Of a stretch of 64,000 nucleotides of DNA, positions 27,661 to 37,458 are shown in pieces. Within the stretch, counting starts at the first letter, position 1; each line of letters starts with the position of its first letter. A program made the position numbers and the translations under genes. The stretch comes from an uncultured Rhizobiaceae group bacterium (GTDB taxonomy: Bacteria > Pseudomonadota > Alphaproteobacteria > Rhizobiales > Rhizobiaceae). The notes under the pieces were generated by a model. It made no database searches, had not been told where the DNA came from, and worked only from the letters and a program-made list of their open reading frames with translations. The stretch covers positions 186,001 to 250,000 of the forward strand of contig CALLUS010000005.1 of NCBI GenBank assembly GCA_938010435.1. Direction: 5' to 3'.

Positions 27661-27687
27661 CTCAATATTACGTAACGTAATGTTGAG
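27661..27687. promoter_or_regulatory. 27-bp near-perfect palindrome upstream of the lysine-rich protein gene
   Basis: The arms CTCAATATTACGT and ACGTAATGTTGAG match at 12 of 13 positions around a central A. The inner TTACGTAACGTAA is a perfect dyad. It lies between the pntB stop and the exported protein start, 48 bp before the latter's ATG. It is a good candidate for a repressor or activator site. A terminator is less likely because it is AT-rich and lacks a T-tract. Confidence 0.5.
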
Positions 27688-27734
27688 TCGGCCGTCGGTT
27701 GCTTAACGACGAGAAGTTCATGGGAGACCACAAT

Positions 27735-28247
27735 ATGAAGATCAATACGTTTATTTCCGCCCCAGCTGCCGCATTTGCTTTGGCTGCTACGTTCATGTTT
27801 ACGCCAGTTACAACAGCGCAAGCTCAAAGCATTTGCAAAGGCCTGTCGAAAACGTCCTGCACAGCGAACGACGCTTGTTCCCATGTTGCGGCATTTACGC
27901 GGTCCGATGGCGCAAATGTGAAAGCATTTTGCCGTGCAAAGCCAGGTGGTGGCGCGAAAAAATCGGTTAAGAAAAAATCCAGCACCAAGAAAAAGACTGC
28001 AAAAAAAGCTGATGATGATGTGAAAACAACGAAAGCATCAACTAGTGCGGACGCCGATGAGGCAACGACGTCTAAAAAGAAAAAAGCCAAGAAGACCACC
28101 AAAAAGAAGAAGTCAGTAACGGCTGAAACAACAAAGCCCAAAAAGACAACAAAAAAGAAAACGGCTTCAAAGACAAAAACGACTAAGAAGAAAAAGACAA
28201 TCAAAAAGAAAAAACCGAAGAAGAAAAAATCAGCAGCAAGCAGCTAG
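27735..28247 (+). CDS. Exported protein with a four-cysteine head and lysine-rich tail
   Basis: A 170-residue protein. A signal peptide of about 30 residues ends TTAQA. A short mature segment has four cysteines (about 34, 42, 48 and 66) in SICKGLSKTSCTANDACSH and FCRAKP. From about residue 75 the protein is almost entirely Lys, Thr, Ser and Ala, like histone H1 tails. GGGAGA lies 7 bp before the ATG at 27735. Related lysine-rich exported proteins occur in rhizobia by my recollection, without known function. The tail may bind nucleic acid or anionic surface polymers; that is inference. A terminator follows. Confidence 0.78.
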   Translation: MKINTFISAPAAAFALAATFMFTPVTTAQAQSICKGLSKTSCTANDACSHVAAFTRSDGANVKAFCRAKPGGGAKKSVKKKSSTKKKTAKKADDDVKTTKASTSADADEATTSKKKKAKKTTKKKKSVTAETTKPKKTTKKKTASKTKTTKKKKTIKKKKPKKKKSAASS

Positions 28248-28266
28248 ACCGCTTCGTCGCTTAGCC

Positions 28267-28302
28267 AACAGCCCGCCTTTTCAAAAGAGAGGGCGGGCTG
28301 TT
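28267..28302 (+). terminator. Terminator after the lysine-rich protein gene
   Basis: AACAGCCCGCC (28267-28277) pairs perfectly with GGCGGGCTGTT (28292-28302), an 11-bp GC-rich stem with a 14-nt loop, followed by T-rich bases. It lies between converging genes. The reverse strand reads the same stem, so it may stop transcription from both sides. Confidence 0.82.
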
Positions 28303-28306
28303 TGAT

Positions 28307-28840
28307 TCAGCTGCTCAAAATTTTATACATATAAGTGGTGGAATCCAGACGTTCGGTTTTGGTGTCACGACAAAATTGGGGAATGATACCAGCAGTTTCA
28401 AACCCCATAGATTTGTACAACGGTTCTGCATTGTCACCAGTACGGGTGTCCAATGTGAGAAGCGATCGTTCGCGCAGCCTTGCTTCCTGTTCCAAAGCAA
28501 TCAGCAAGGCTTTGCCAATACCCTTTCGCTGATGAGCGGGATGAACAAGCATTTTGGAGACATCAGCCCGATGCATTTGATTGGGCATGGTGGCGCAGTT
28601 GAGTTGAACTGTTCCAACTGTCTCCCCGTCCATCACTGCCGCAAACAAAGTGTTGCTTTCAAATTGCAAGCTCGGTCCAATTAAACCTTGCCAAAACGAA
28701 AGACTGTGTTCCAAACCAAACGGCAAAACAAAACCAACGCTCGCACCATCGTTTACACACGCGTGAAGAATTTCAGCCAAGGCAATTGCCTGACTATCAA
28801 ACTCATGTGAGGCGATTTTGATGATTTCCAACTCGGACAT
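28307..28840 (-). CDS. GNAT family N-acetyltransferase
   Basis: A 177-residue acetyltransferase. The acetyl-CoA motif A appears as VSKMLVHPAHQRKGIGKALLIALEQEA, with the Q/RxxGxG/A pattern in QRKGIGKA, and motif B-like LLTLDTRTGDNAEPLYKSMGFE. The substrate is unknown. It ends 5 bp from the terminator region and is divergent from nadK. Confidence 0.88.
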   Translation of the reverse strand: MSELEIIKIASHEFDSQAIALAEILHACVNDGASVGFVLPFGLEHSLSFWQGLIGPSLQFESNTLFAAVMDGETVGTVQLNCATMPNQMHRADVSKMLVHPAHQRKGIGKALLIALEQEARLRERSLLTLDTRTGDNAEPLYKSMGFETAGIIPQFCRDTKTERLDSTTYMYKILSS

Positions 28841-28954
28841 TGCGTGTTTCCAAAGGGCTTCAGTTCAGCCATGCTATTGCAAAACCTTGCTGTTCTGTTG
28901 TCAATAAGGCATTGAAAGCGAACGCCTGTTTGGCCGAAATAAGAAAACAAGTCC

Positions 28955-29722
28955 ATGCCTGATTTTACAGTTGCGATCGTTGCCAACCGCACGCCCACCG
29001 CTCAAGAAGCCAAAGCCACTCTGGTTGCCAAATACGACAGTGTTTCGGCTGAAGAAGCAGATATTGTTGTTGCATTGGGTGGCGATGGTTTCATGCTGCA
29101 AACCCAGTTGAAATACATGGATTCTGGCAAACCCGTTTACGGCATGAACAAAGGCACAATCGGTTTTCTCATGAACGAGTTTCGCGAGGATGATCTCATT
29201 GAGCGCATTTCAAAATCTTTGCGTGCTAAAATCCATCCGCTTGTTATGGAAACAATTGACAGTGATGGGAAGGTCCATACCGCCCGCGCATTCAATGAAG
29301 TGTCCGTGTTTCGCCAATCTCATCAGGCTGCAAAATTGCGCATCGATATCGACAATAAACCAAGACTGGAAGCATTGGTTTGCGATGGGGTCATGGTCGC
29401 TACGCCCCAAGGCTCCACAGCTTACAATCTGTCAGCCCACGGTCCAATTCTACCGCTCAAAGCCCCACTTCTCGCTTTAACACCCGTCAGCTCGTTCCGT
29501 CCACGAAATTGGCGCGGTGCACTTTTGCCCAACACGGCCAAAGTGAAGATAACTGTGCTGGAACCGGAGAAACGGCCCGTCAATGCCGTGGCGGATAACA
29601 CAGAGATCAAGTCTGCAGTTGAAATCACTATTCATGAAGATCGTAAATCCACCGGCGTATTGATGTTCGATCCGGAACATTCTTGGGAAGAACGCATCTT
29701 GGATGAGCAATTCCGGTATTAG
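28955..29722 (+). CDS. nadK: NAD kinase
   Basis: Phosphorylates NAD to NADP. The 255-residue protein has the GGDG motif in VVALGGDGFMLQT at about residue 40-52, the NE/D-containing FNEVSVFRQ and the conserved VCDGVMVATPQGSTAYNLSAHGPILPL. Length and order match proteobacterial NadK. It converges with the PhyH-like gene with a gap of 4 bp. Confidence 0.95.
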   Translation: MPDFTVAIVANRTPTAQEAKATLVAKYDSVSAEEADIVVALGGDGFMLQTQLKYMDSGKPVYGMNKGTIGFLMNEFREDDLIERISKSLRAKIHPLVMETIDSDGKVHTARAFNEVSVFRQSHQAAKLRIDIDNKPRLEALVCDGVMVATPQGSTAYNLSAHGPILPLKAPLLALTPVSSFRPRNWRGALLPNTAKVKITVLEPEKRPVNAVADNTEIKSAVEITIHEDRKSTGVLMFDPEHSWEERILDEQFRY

Positions 29723-29726
29723 ATTG

Positions 29727-30515
29727 CTAGGCCTGCCAAACGGTTGGGAACCAGTCTTCCGGCAGCGGGTCATTCATGTTCAATTTCAAACCAAGGTCGA
29801 TAAATGGTGGTGAAATATCATGGGGTCTTGCAACATAGCGAGCGCCCTCTCCCACAAATCTGAAACTCACCGCACGGCGGCGCGTATCTGTCGGGTTTGC
29901 TGGAGCATCGTGCAATGTGTGAAAATCGAAGGCCAGAACATCACCTGGTTCGACCGCATAAGAAACAATGTTTTTTGCGTTTTCATCAATTTCAGGGAAC
30001 GGTGAATAATCAGTTGTATCACCATCTAAAGGTTCCAGCGTTTTGAAACGACGCGGCGTATAAGTCTTCTTCCCGCGATGAGACCCCTTCATAAAATTCA
30101 AGCTTTCAGCTTCACCCACAGGGTCGAGCGGAACCCAAAGGCTGACCGTTTTCTCACCTTCCAAACAATAATACGGCATATCCTGATGCCATGGCGTAGC
30201 CGAACTGTTGCCGGGCTCTTTCACCAACACATGTTCGTGGAAAAACTGAACTTGCGAAGCGCTCATGAGTTCGGCAGCCAACTGGCCAAGAGGCCCGTCA
30301 CTGGCCACATTGAGAAAATCTGGAATGCGTTTCCAATTCACATAATCGCCAAAATATGCACCGCCCTCTTCCGCATGGTTTTTCCCATGAGGGCCGGGAT
30401 TGGCCATGTTCTCATCTATCGCTGCCGCAAGTCTGGCCAACCACTTCGGGTCGAGCACATTTCGAACAACAGTGACGCCATCTTGCTGAAACTGGGAAAT
30501 ATCAGTGTTGGTCAT
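29727..30515 (-). CDS. Phytanoyl-CoA dioxygenase family protein
   Basis: A 262-residue Fe(II)/2-oxoglutarate oxygenase of the PhyH type. The metal-binding His-x-Asp is in TPWHQDMPYY (about residue 115), the distal His in DFHTLHDAPANPTDTRRRAVSF, and an Arg for 2OG binding follows in the same stretch. AAGGTGG lies before the ATG at 30515; the GTG three codons upstream is less favoured. The substrate cannot be inferred, as the family acts on fatty acyl-CoA, ectoine and others. It ends 4 bp from nadK and follows the GNAT gene by 10 bp. Confidence 0.88.
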   Translation of the reverse strand: MTNTDISQFQQDGVTVVRNVLDPKWLARLAAAIDENMANPGPHGKNHAEEGGAYFGDYVNWKRIPDFLNVASDGPLGQLAAELMSASQVQFFHEHVLVKEPGNSSATPWHQDMPYYCLEGEKTVSLWVPLDPVGEAESLNFMKGSHRGKKTYTPRRFKTLEPLDGDTTDYSPFPEIDENAKNIVSYAVEPGDVLAFDFHTLHDAPANPTDTRRRAVSFRFVGEGARYVARPHDISPPFIDLGLKLNMNDPLPEDWFPTVWQA

Positions 30516-30525
30516 ACGAACCACC

Positions 30526-31011
30526 TTAGTGAATTATTTTTTCAAATATCACAGCAGGAATGCCTGAAAGTCCACCACAAGCATCTGTTTGGTCAATCTT
30601 TTTATAACCCACATGTTCGTAGAATTTCATTGCATCCTCGTTGCCCTGCAACACATCAAGCCAACAACGCGTGTCGGCAAACAATTGCGCTTCAAGATGG
30701 GATAAAAGCGATTTGCCAATGCCGCGCCCCTTCATAGCTGGGTCCACATGCAAGCGATCCACATACATGCCATCTTTTTGAAATGCGTAGCAGTGACCCA
30801 CAACCTTGTCGTCTTCAACGGCCACGAGAAACCGATCCTGCACACGTGCGGCCTGCTCTTTGAACACATCAGCAGAATGCCGGCTTTCTATAATCGCACG
30901 CGTTTCATCTTCACCAATCAGTGGTGTATATGTCGCCAACCAACTTTTGTTGGACAAGTCCCGCGCCGCAGCGACTTCAACCCCTTCAGCACGTTTGATC
31001 AAAAGCGACAT
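30526..31011 (-). CDS. GNAT family N-acetyltransferase
   Basis: A 161-residue acetyltransferase with motif A VDRLHVDPAMKGRGIGKSLLSHLE and the C-terminal CWLDVLQGNEDAMKFYEHVGYKKID, a common GNAT motif B. It lies between gatB (48 bp) and the PhyH-like gene (10 bp) on the minus strand, so these genes may share a transcript. The substrate is not predictable. Confidence 0.88.
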   Translation of the reverse strand: MSLLIKRAEGVEVAAARDLSNKSWLATYTPLIGEDETRAIIESRHSADVFKEQAARVQDRFLVAVEDDKVVGHCYAFQKDGMYVDRLHVDPAMKGRGIGKSLLSHLEAQLFADTRCWLDVLQGNEDAMKFYEHVGYKKIDQTDACGGLSGIPAVIFEKIIH

Positions 31012-31059
31012 CGTACAAACCCTTTATGTCGTGTCAGCAAATACCGAAGTTCTCCGGGA

Positions 31060-32556
31060 TTATTCCGCAATTTTCTTTTGCAACAATTCGTTGACAGCCT
31101 TTGGATTGGCCTTACCACCAGTTGCTGCCATGACTTGCCCGACGAACCAGCCAATCATTTTTGGCTTCTCACGCACTTCGGCAACTTTGTCCGGGTTGGC
31201 TGCAATAATTTCATCAATAGCCGCTTCAATAGCGCCAGTGTCCGTCACCTGCGCCATGCCGCGATCTTCAACGATTTTGGCAGGGTCACCACCTTCATTC
31301 CAAACAATCTCGAACAGGTCTTTTGCAATCTTGCCACTGATCGTGTCCGCTTTGATCAAATCAATAATGCCGCCTAATTGAGTAGGCGAAACGGGACTGT
31401 TGTCCAAATCCTTACTCGCTTTGTTCAAGGCACCAAGCAGGTCATTGATCACCCAATTGGCCGTTGTTTTGGAATCGCGTCCTTCAGCCACTTGCTCAAA
31501 ATAGTCTGCATAAGATTTGTCAGATACAAGAATAGATGCGTCATATTCCGACAACCCTTCTTCCATAAAACGCGTACGTTTCTGATCTGGTAGCTCTGGC
31601 AGTTCTGCACGAATTTCTTCAATAAAAGCATCATCGAATTCTAACGGTAACAAATCCGGATCAGGAAAATAACGATAATCATGGGCTTCTTCTTTTGAGC
31701 GCATGGATCGTGTTTCAACCTTTACCGGATCAAACAAACGTGTCTCTTGATCGATGGAACCACCATCTTCCAGAATATCAATTTGACGCTTAGCTTCATA
31801 CTCAATCGCTTGCCCCATGAAACGAATGGAGTTCACATTTTTGATTTCACAACGTGTGCCGAAATCATCACCCGGTTTACGCACAGATACGTTCACGTCG
31901 GCACGCATAGACCCCTGATCCATATTACCATCGCATGTGCCGAGGTAGCGCAGGATAGAACGCAGCTTCGTCACATAGGCTTTGGCTTCATCAATGGAAC
32001 GGATATCGGGTTTTGAGACAATTTCCATCAACGCAACGCCGGAACGGTTGAGGTCTACAAAGCTCATGGTCGGATGCTGATCATGCATGGATTTGCCAGC
32101 ATCTTGCTCTAAATGCAGACGCTCCACACCGATTTCGACTGTTTCAAACTTCCCGGCTTTATCCGGCCCCACCTGAACAGTAATTGTGCCCTCACCCACG
32201 ATTGGATGATACAATTGCGAAATCTGATAGCCTTGAGGCAAATCTGGATAGAAGTAATTCTTACGGTCAAACACAGAACGCTTATTGATCACAGCGTTCA
32301 TGCCCAAACCTGTTTTCACAGCCTGACGCACACATACTTCATTGATGACAGGCAGCATGCCCGGCATGGCCGCATCAACCAATGATACGTTGGAATTCTG
32401 TTCTGAACCAAACGCGGTGGATGCGCCTGAAAACAGCTTCGCATTGGACGTAACCTGCGCATGGACTTCAAGACCAATCACAAGCTCCCATTCATGGTCC
32501 TCACCAGGAAAGAAGTTTTTCGGGTTGGGTGTGCGGACATCAACAAGTTCGGTCAT
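31060..32556 (-). CDS. gatB: Asp/Glu-tRNA amidotransferase subunit B
   Basis: GatB is the kinase and tRNA-binding subunit of GatCAB, which converts mischarged Glu-tRNA(Gln) and Asp-tRNA(Asn) to Gln- and Asn-tRNA. The 498-residue reading from the ATG at 32556 begins [18 protein letters not shown], matching rhizobial GatB. Signatures include [20 protein letters not shown], the [19 protein letters not shown] block and the C-terminal YqeY-like domain ending [13 protein letters not shown]. It is separated from gatA by two unrelated genes. Confidence 0.96.
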   Translation of the reverse strand: MTELVDVRTPNPKNFFPGEDHEWELVIGLEVHAQVTSNAKLFSGASTAFGSEQNSNVSLVDAAMPGMLPVINEVCVRQAVKTGLGMNAVINKRSVFDRKNYFYPDLPQGYQISQLYHPIVGEGTITVQVGPDKAGKFETVEIGVERLHLEQDAGKSMHDQHPTMSFVDLNRSGVALMEIVSKPDIRSIDEAKAYVTKLRSILRYLGTCDGNMDQGSMRADVNVSVRKPGDDFGTRCEIKNVNSIRFMGQAIEYEAKRQIDILEDGGSIDQETRLFDPVKVETRSMRSKEEAHDYRYFPDPDLLPLEFDDAFIEEIRAELPELPDQKRTRFMEEGLSEYDASILVSDKSYADYFEQVAEGRDSKTTANWVINDLLGALNKASKDLDNSPVSPTQLGGIIDLIKADTISGKIAKDLFEIVWNEGGDPAKIVEDRGMAQVTDTGAIEAAIDEIIAANPDKVAEVREKPKMIGWFVGQVMAATGGKANPKAVNELLQKKIAE

Positions 32557-32628
32557 GGAGGCTTCCATTGGGACAGTAATTTCTTGTTCTGTGGCTAAAA
32601 CATCCAGCACCAAAGAACAAGAAATTTG

Positions 32629-33408
32629 CTAGTTCAAACGCCCATAAAACGTCATTCTGGCGCTTTCAGACAATTCAACGCCTTGTTGTGAATTGTAAGC
32701 TAAGACAGCAAGCATGCGGGTCTTGTCACTTTCGTTCGGTGATACCCGATGAATAGAGTTGCGTCCGCGAAACAATACGAGTGTTCCAGGCTCCATTGAA
32801 AGCACTGTGGGCTCAACCTGCCCGTCCAACAATTCAGTGACACCTTCGTAATTCATTTCACCAGCCTCCGCGTTACGCAAATCTTTGATATACTCAAATC
32901 GAGAGCCAGCTTCCGGCTTATCAATAAGCAAAGTGATAGCAAATTCGGAATTGTCAAAATGCCAACCAAGTTCTTGACCGCGTTCCGCGTAGTGAATGTT
33001 GATAGACGATAATGGATCAGCGTAAGGAAACAACGACCTCTGTCCTGTCACAGCCATGACAAAGGCGCGAAACTCTGGTGAATCATACATCTGTCGCAGA
33101 ACAGAATCTTGGGATACATCGTCATCACAAATGCACCCTTTGCTGGAGATAACCTGTCTGTTTACGGCATGGTCACTGGCGAGTGTCATATCTTGTGGTG
33201 TGAGATAGACTGAGTGATTTTGTGCGCAAAAATATGCCTTTTCGCGCCCCAATCTTGCCTCATCCTGGAGTGCAGTCAGCGCTGTGCCTGACAAAAAACC
33301 GGTGAGCACAAGTACACCATTAGCGTTCAACGATTGACGGCAAGTCTTTTGAAACTCAGCAGATTGAATGTTGTGTGATTTAAGATTGAGGAGTTGCGAG
33401 AGATCCAT
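32629..33408 (-). CDS. 2-oxoglutarate/Fe(II) oxygenase, HalD/BesD-like
   Basis: A 259-residue protein that looks like the 2OG-dependent family holding the amino-acid halogenases BesD/HalD and related hydroxylases. It has the metal motif WHFDNSEFAITLL with His150 and Asp152, a distal His220 in FRGRNSIHRVSP and Arg231 for 2OG. In the halogenases the Asp is Gly, so this protein should be a hydroxylase by the usual rule. Several cysteines occur early (GCICDDDV). The ATG at 33408 is good. It sits between gatB and a diguanylate cyclase gene; the substrate may be an amino acid, by inference from relatives. Confidence 0.75.
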   Translation of the reverse strand: MDLSQLLNLKSHNIQSAEFQKTCRQSLNANGVLVLTGFLSGTALTALQDEARLGREKAYFCAQNHSVYLTPQDMTLASDHAVNRQVISSKGCICDDDVSQDSVLRQMYDSPEFRAFVMAVTGQRSLFPYADPLSSINIHYAERGQELGWHFDNSEFAITLLIDKPEAGSRFEYIKDLRNAEAGEMNYEGVTELLDGQVEPTVLSMEPGTLVLFRGRNSIHRVSPNESDKTRMLAVLAYNSQQGVELSESARMTFYGRLN

Positions 33409-33490
33409 GGAGTACCAGAATATTGACCGTTGTTGAAACCATAGCCTGATACAAATTTACTGATCAATAGACAGCTTTTAGTCTCTACCG

Positions 33491-34684
33491 CTATGCCACT
33501 TCGCTTTTCACAATACGACCAACATTCTCATTGTTCAGCTCGGCTGCGGCTACGCGGTTTCGACCTTTACGTTTGGCCACGTAGAGGGCTTGGTCAGCTC
33601 TGTTGTACAAAGAATCGTAAGTTTCACGCTCTTGCACTTCTGCAAATCCAACGCTCACAGTGATTTGCGTTTCATCAGGAACGCCGTCAATTGGCATTGT
33701 TGAAAACGTTGACCGAATTTCCTCGGCAAACAATCGTGCACCGGATTGGTCAGTGTTCCAAAGCAAAACTGAGAATTCTTCTCCACCTAAACGCCCTGCA
33801 AAATCTGATACACGCATCCGCATTTCCAACAAACCGCCGAGACGCGCGATCACTCGATCACCTACCGGATGGCCGAATTGATCGTTCACCAGTTTAAAGT
33901 GATCAATGTCAATAATCAGGAGGCTGACAGGCAATGGCGTCCGATCCAGTTTCAACATCACTTGATCAGTTTTGGCTTCAAAAGCCCGCCGTGTGTTTAA
34001 TCCTGTCAAAACATCTTGGTTCGCAATCAACGTAACTTGTTTTAACAAATCACTAGCGCACATTCCGATCAGCGTCAGGGCGAGTACGAGAGACGAAATT
34101 GCTGTCGAGAAATTGACCACTCTCCAATGCAAAGAACCATTATAGTTTTCAGGTGTTAGAATGCCAGATAAATTCAACGTCACAGCGGTCAATCCAATAA
34201 ATTGCATACAAATCGCCAACATCACCAGTAAGATGAGTTTTTCCAGACCACCATCACGAGCGTTTTTGCGCAAGCGCCAAGCACCAATTCCCCAAAGAAC
34301 CCCCAAAGTAGCATTCGAAAGGTATAATCGAAGATTGAGATCATTGAATTGCAAAACAGCAATTGTACTCAACGCAACTCCAAACAAACCGATGCTCAAG
34401 AGTGGTCCGATGCCGCCTTGCAGTCCGGCGCGTCGGTATAAACCAGAAATAATGGCCGTTGTGGCAAAAGCATAAAGAACACCGATGAACAACACATTCG
34501 TCAATGACAGTTTTTCAATAAAAAAATGCGATGCGAGAAAGCCTACTCCCAGCGATGCGAACGCGAGACCAATAGCCAAAATATACGACTTATCCTTCTG
34601 GCGGAACCAGAAGATGATGAACGTCAATGCAAATATAGTTGCAATGATCGGATTCAAAAGCCCTATTAATTTTAAGTCGTCCAT
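33491..34684 (-). CDS. Membrane diguanylate cyclase (GGDEF)
   Basis: A 397-residue enzyme that makes c-di-GMP. The N-terminal 215 residues have about seven hydrophobic helices (a 7TM-like sensor). The GGDEF domain follows, with signature GGEEF at about residue 299, preceded five residues earlier by RVSD, an RxxD inhibitory site for product feedback. The ATG at 34684 is a clear start. The signal sensed is not known. It may relate to motility or biofilm; the operon context suggests no specific role. Confidence 0.92.
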   Translation of the reverse strand: MDDLKLIGLLNPIIATIFALTFIIFWFRQKDKSYILAIGLAFASLGVGFLASHFFIEKLSLTNVLFIGVLYAFATTAIISGLYRRAGLQGGIGPLLSIGLFGVALSTIAVLQFNDLNLRLYLSNATLGVLWGIGAWRLRKNARDGGLEKLILLVMLAICMQFIGLTAVTLNLSGILTPENYNGSLHWRVVNFSTAISSLVLALTLIGMCASDLLKQVTLIANQDVLTGLNTRRAFEAKTDQVMLKLDRTPLPVSLLIIDIDHFKLVNDQFGHPVGDRVIARLGGLLEMRMRVSDFAGRLGGEEFSVLLWNTDQSGARLFAEEIRSTFSTMPIDGVPDETQITVSVGFAEVQERETYDSLYNRADQALYVAKRKGRNRVAAAELNNENVGRIVKSEVA

Positions 34685-34818
34685 CAGAGTCCCGCCCCAT
34701 CAAGTTGGAGCTCAAATTAGACCAATCAAATTGGTATTTAGCAAAGAAATGCAGTCCAATTTCTGCAATCAAATTAAGGAACTGATAACCCTAGTTCGGT
34801 CGATGTGGCCCGTTTGCA

Positions 34819-36297
34819 CTACCACCATTTCTTAGGTGTAAAGGTTCCTGCAGCTTGTTCAATTATGGCACCGGCTTGAAACAATGTGCCCTCTTCGAAC
34901 GGTTTACCAATCAGCTGCAAACCCAAAGGAAGTCCATCATTTGACAACCCTGCTGGCACCGAAATACCCGGCAAACCAGCCATGTTCACTGTTACTGTGA
35001 AGACATCATTGAGATACATTTTTACGGGGTCAGCGGCCATCTCTTTGTCACCAATGGCAAATGCTGCAGATGGTGTCGCGGGTGTTAGGATTGTATCAAT
35101 GCCCTGTGCAAACACGTTTTCAAAATCCTGTTTGATAAGCGTACGCACCTTTTGAGCACGAATGTAATAAGCATCATAAAAACCGGCGGACAGAACATAA
35201 GTTCCGATCATGATCCGGCGTTTTACTTCTTCGCCAAAACCGGCAGCACGCGTATTTTCATACATTTCATCAATAGTATTTCCATCAACCCGCAGGCCGT
35301 ATTTCACTCCATCATAACGGGCAAGATTTGAAGACGCCTCGGCAGGAGCCACGATATAATAAGCTGGCAACGCATATTTCGTATGCGGCAATGAGATATC
35401 AACAATCTCAGCTCCGGCATCTTTCATCATCTCGACGCCCTTTTGCCAAAGTTGTTCAATCTCGGGCGGCATACCGTCTAATCGATATTCTTTTGGAATA
35501 CCAATTTTCATGCCTTTGACAGATTTTCCGATGGACGCTTCATAGTCTGGCACGGGAAGGTCTGCACAAGTTGTATCTTTCGCATCGGGCGACGCCATTG
35601 ATTTCAACATGATCGCAGCATCTCTCACATCGCGCGCAATCGGGCCAGCCTGATCTAGAGAAGAGGCAAACGCCACAGTTCCCCAACGAGAACAACGGCC
35701 ATAAGTCGGTTTAATACCAACAGTGCCCGTAAACGCAGCAGGTTGACGAATAGAACCACCGGTATCGGTTGCGGTGGCACCAGCGCACAATTGAGCAGCA
35801 ACGGCACTTGCAGATCCACCAGACGACCCACCGGGCACAAGTTTTGTGCCATCTTTCCCGAGCCACGGATTTGTCACCGCACCATAGTAAGAAGTTTCAT
35901 TGGATGAGCCCATCGCGAACTCGTCCATATTGAGTTTACCGATCATTACAGCACCATCATCAAACAAGTTTTGTGTGACAGTGGATTCGTAACGCGGTTC
36001 AAACCCATCCAGAATATGCGAACAGGCTTGCGTATGCACACTTTTGGTCGCGAACAAATCCTTGATTCCCAAAGGAATACCTTCCAGATCACCGCCCTCA
36101 CCTTGCGCTAATTTCGCATCAGATGTTTTGGCTTGCTCCAATGCCAACTCGTCCGTCATGGTCACATAAGCATTCAACGTATTGTTCGCCGCATTTGCAG
36201 CTTCAAGGTAGGCGCCAGTGAGTTCAGTCGATGTGATTTCTTTCGCCCGAAGTTTTTCGCGTGCTTGTGATATCGTGAGTGATGTGAGGTCGGTCAT
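34819..36297 (-). CDS. gatA: Asp/Glu-tRNA amidotransferase subunit A
   Basis: The amidase subunit of GatCAB that releases ammonia from glutamine. The 492-residue reading from the ATG at 36297 ([17 protein letters not shown]) has the amidase signature with catalytic lysine in [13 protein letters not shown] and the Ser-cis-Ser in [15 protein letters not shown], with LGSDTGGS-like [16 protein letters not shown] long in-frame extension to 36405 is rejected. It follows gatC by 55 bp. Confidence 0.96.
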   Translation of the reverse strand: MTDLTSLTISQAREKLRAKEITSTELTGAYLEAANAANNTLNAYVTMTDELALEQAKTSDAKLAQGEGGDLEGIPLGIKDLFATKSVHTQACSHILDGFEPRYESTVTQNLFDDGAVMIGKLNMDEFAMGSSNETSYYGAVTNPWLGKDGTKLVPGGSSGGSASAVAAQLCAGATATDTGGSIRQPAAFTGTVGIKPTYGRCSRWGTVAFASSLDQAGPIARDVRDAAIMLKSMASPDAKDTTCADLPVPDYEASIGKSVKGMKIGIPKEYRLDGMPPEIEQLWQKGVEMMKDAGAEIVDISLPHTKYALPAYYIVAPAEASSNLARYDGVKYGLRVDGNTIDEMYENTRAAGFGEEVKRRIMIGTYVLSAGFYDAYYIRAQKVRTLIKQDFENVFAQGIDTILTPATPSAAFAIGDKEMAADPVKMYLNDVFTVTVNMAGLPGISVPAGLSNDGLPLGLQLIGKPFEEGTLFQAGAIIEQAAGTFTPKKWW

Positions 36298-36352
36298 AGG
36301 AACTAAATTTTCATAAATTAGAATAGCTGGAAACGATTGTGTCGGGCTCAGA

Positions 36353-36640
36353 TTATTCGACCACTTTCGGCACCATAAAGAAATTGTCTTCGCTGGCAGG
36401 CGCATTGGCAGTCACATCATCAGCGATGTTTCCGTCAGTCACCTCATCCATACGCTTACGCATTTGCATATCTACAACAGATGTCATCGGCTCAACACCA
36501 TCCACATTCACATCGTTCAATTGTTCAACAAACCCTAAAATAGTATTGAGCTCTTCGCGCATACTTTCGGCACGTTCATCGGTGATCGCGATGCGGGAGA
36601 GTTTAGCAACGCGCTTAACTGTGGCGGTATCAACAGACAT
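36353..36640 (-). CDS. gatC: Asp/Glu-tRNA amidotransferase subunit C
   Basis: The 95-residue small subunit that tethers GatA to GatB. The characteristic opening is [20 protein letters not shown], and the middle is [20 protein letters not shown], matching GatC. It precedes gatA by 55 bp on the minus strand, so the two are co-transcribed. Together with gatB downstream the full GatCAB is encoded within 5.6 kb. Confidence 0.95.
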   Translation of the reverse strand: MSVDTATVKRVAKLSRIAITDERAESMREELNTILGFVEQLNDVNVDGVEPMTSVVDMQMRKRMDEVTDGNIADDVTANAPASEDNFFMVPKVVE

Positions 36641-36711
36641 GTTGTGTATCCGTGTTGGGGAATTTCATTGGTCTATAATCAATCGTTGAAAAGCCTGCAA
36701 TTGTATTGGCA

Positions 36712-37413
36712 TTAAAATTCCAAAGCCACACCAATTTCAGCAACCTTCACTTTATCGCTTTCATCCATTGCGGCCAAGAAACTCTCAGCCGTTTGGTCAA
36801 TGGCTGGAAATGTTCCAAAATGACAAGGAATGATAGTTTCAAAGTCGAAAAACCGTTTGCAAGACAATGCAGCAATTGCACCACCCATTGTATAACGATC
36901 CCCAATGGGAACCAAACCAATCTGCGGCTGATGTAATTCCTGAATGAGAGCCATATCGCCGAAAATATCCGTATCACCCATGTGATAGACAGATTTATCG
37001 TCTTCAAAGTGAAACACCAAACCATTCGGCATGCCAAGACTGTGCGCCACGCCGTTTTCATCCACATGGGTCGAAGAATGAAACGCCTGTACCCACGTCA
37101 TTGAAAATCCGTCGTGGTGCACTGTCCCACCCGTGTTACCCACATCAATATCTTTAACACCCTTACTGCCAAGCCAGCTTCCAAGATCAGCATTAGCAAT
37201 CACAGTCGCACCCGTTTGTTTGGCAATCGTTATTGTGTCACCCACGTGGTCTCCGTGGCCATGGGTCAATGCAATATGGGTCAACCCGGTTAAAGCGGAT
37301 TCTCTATCGTCTTCTTTGAAACTTGGATTGCCCGTAAAGAAAGGGTCGATCAGAATTTGCGCTCTATCTGTCTCCAACTTGAAAGCAGAATGTCCGTACC
37401 ATGTGATTTTCAT
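36712..37413 (-). CDS. UPF0173 metal-dependent hydrolase
   Basis: A 233-residue metallo-beta-lactamase-fold hydrolase. It begins [16 protein letters not shown] with the conserved WYGHSAF, and has the metal site [11 protein letters not shown] (His-x-His-x-Asp-His). Other conserved parts are [12 protein letters not shown] and [16 protein letters not shown] lies 9 bp before the ATG at 37413; the extension to 37491 overlaps the divergent ruvX. The substrate is unknown. It is a well-conserved family (YtkL/UPF0173) in bacteria. Confidence 0.9.
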   Translation of the reverse strand: MKITWYGHSAFKLETDRAQILIDPFFTGNPSFKEDDRESALTGLTHIALTHGHGDHVGDTITIAKQTGATVIANADLGSWLGSKGVKDIDVGNTGGTVHHDGFSMTWVQAFHSSTHVDENGVAHSLGMPNGLVFHFEDDKSVYHMGDTDIFGDMALIQELHQPQIGLVPIGDRYTMGGAIAALSCKRFFDFETIIPCHFGTFPAIDQTAESFLAAMDESDKVKVAEIGVALEF

Positions 37414-37458
37414 ATTGTTTATTCCTGTATTCTGCATCGAATCTGCTAATGACACCCT

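Noticed and set aside
27824-28204. 126-codon minus-strand ORF, Phe/Val-rich
   Set aside because: It is the reverse of the Lys-rich tail (AAA/AAG read as TTT/CTT). Low complexity keeps the frame open by chance.
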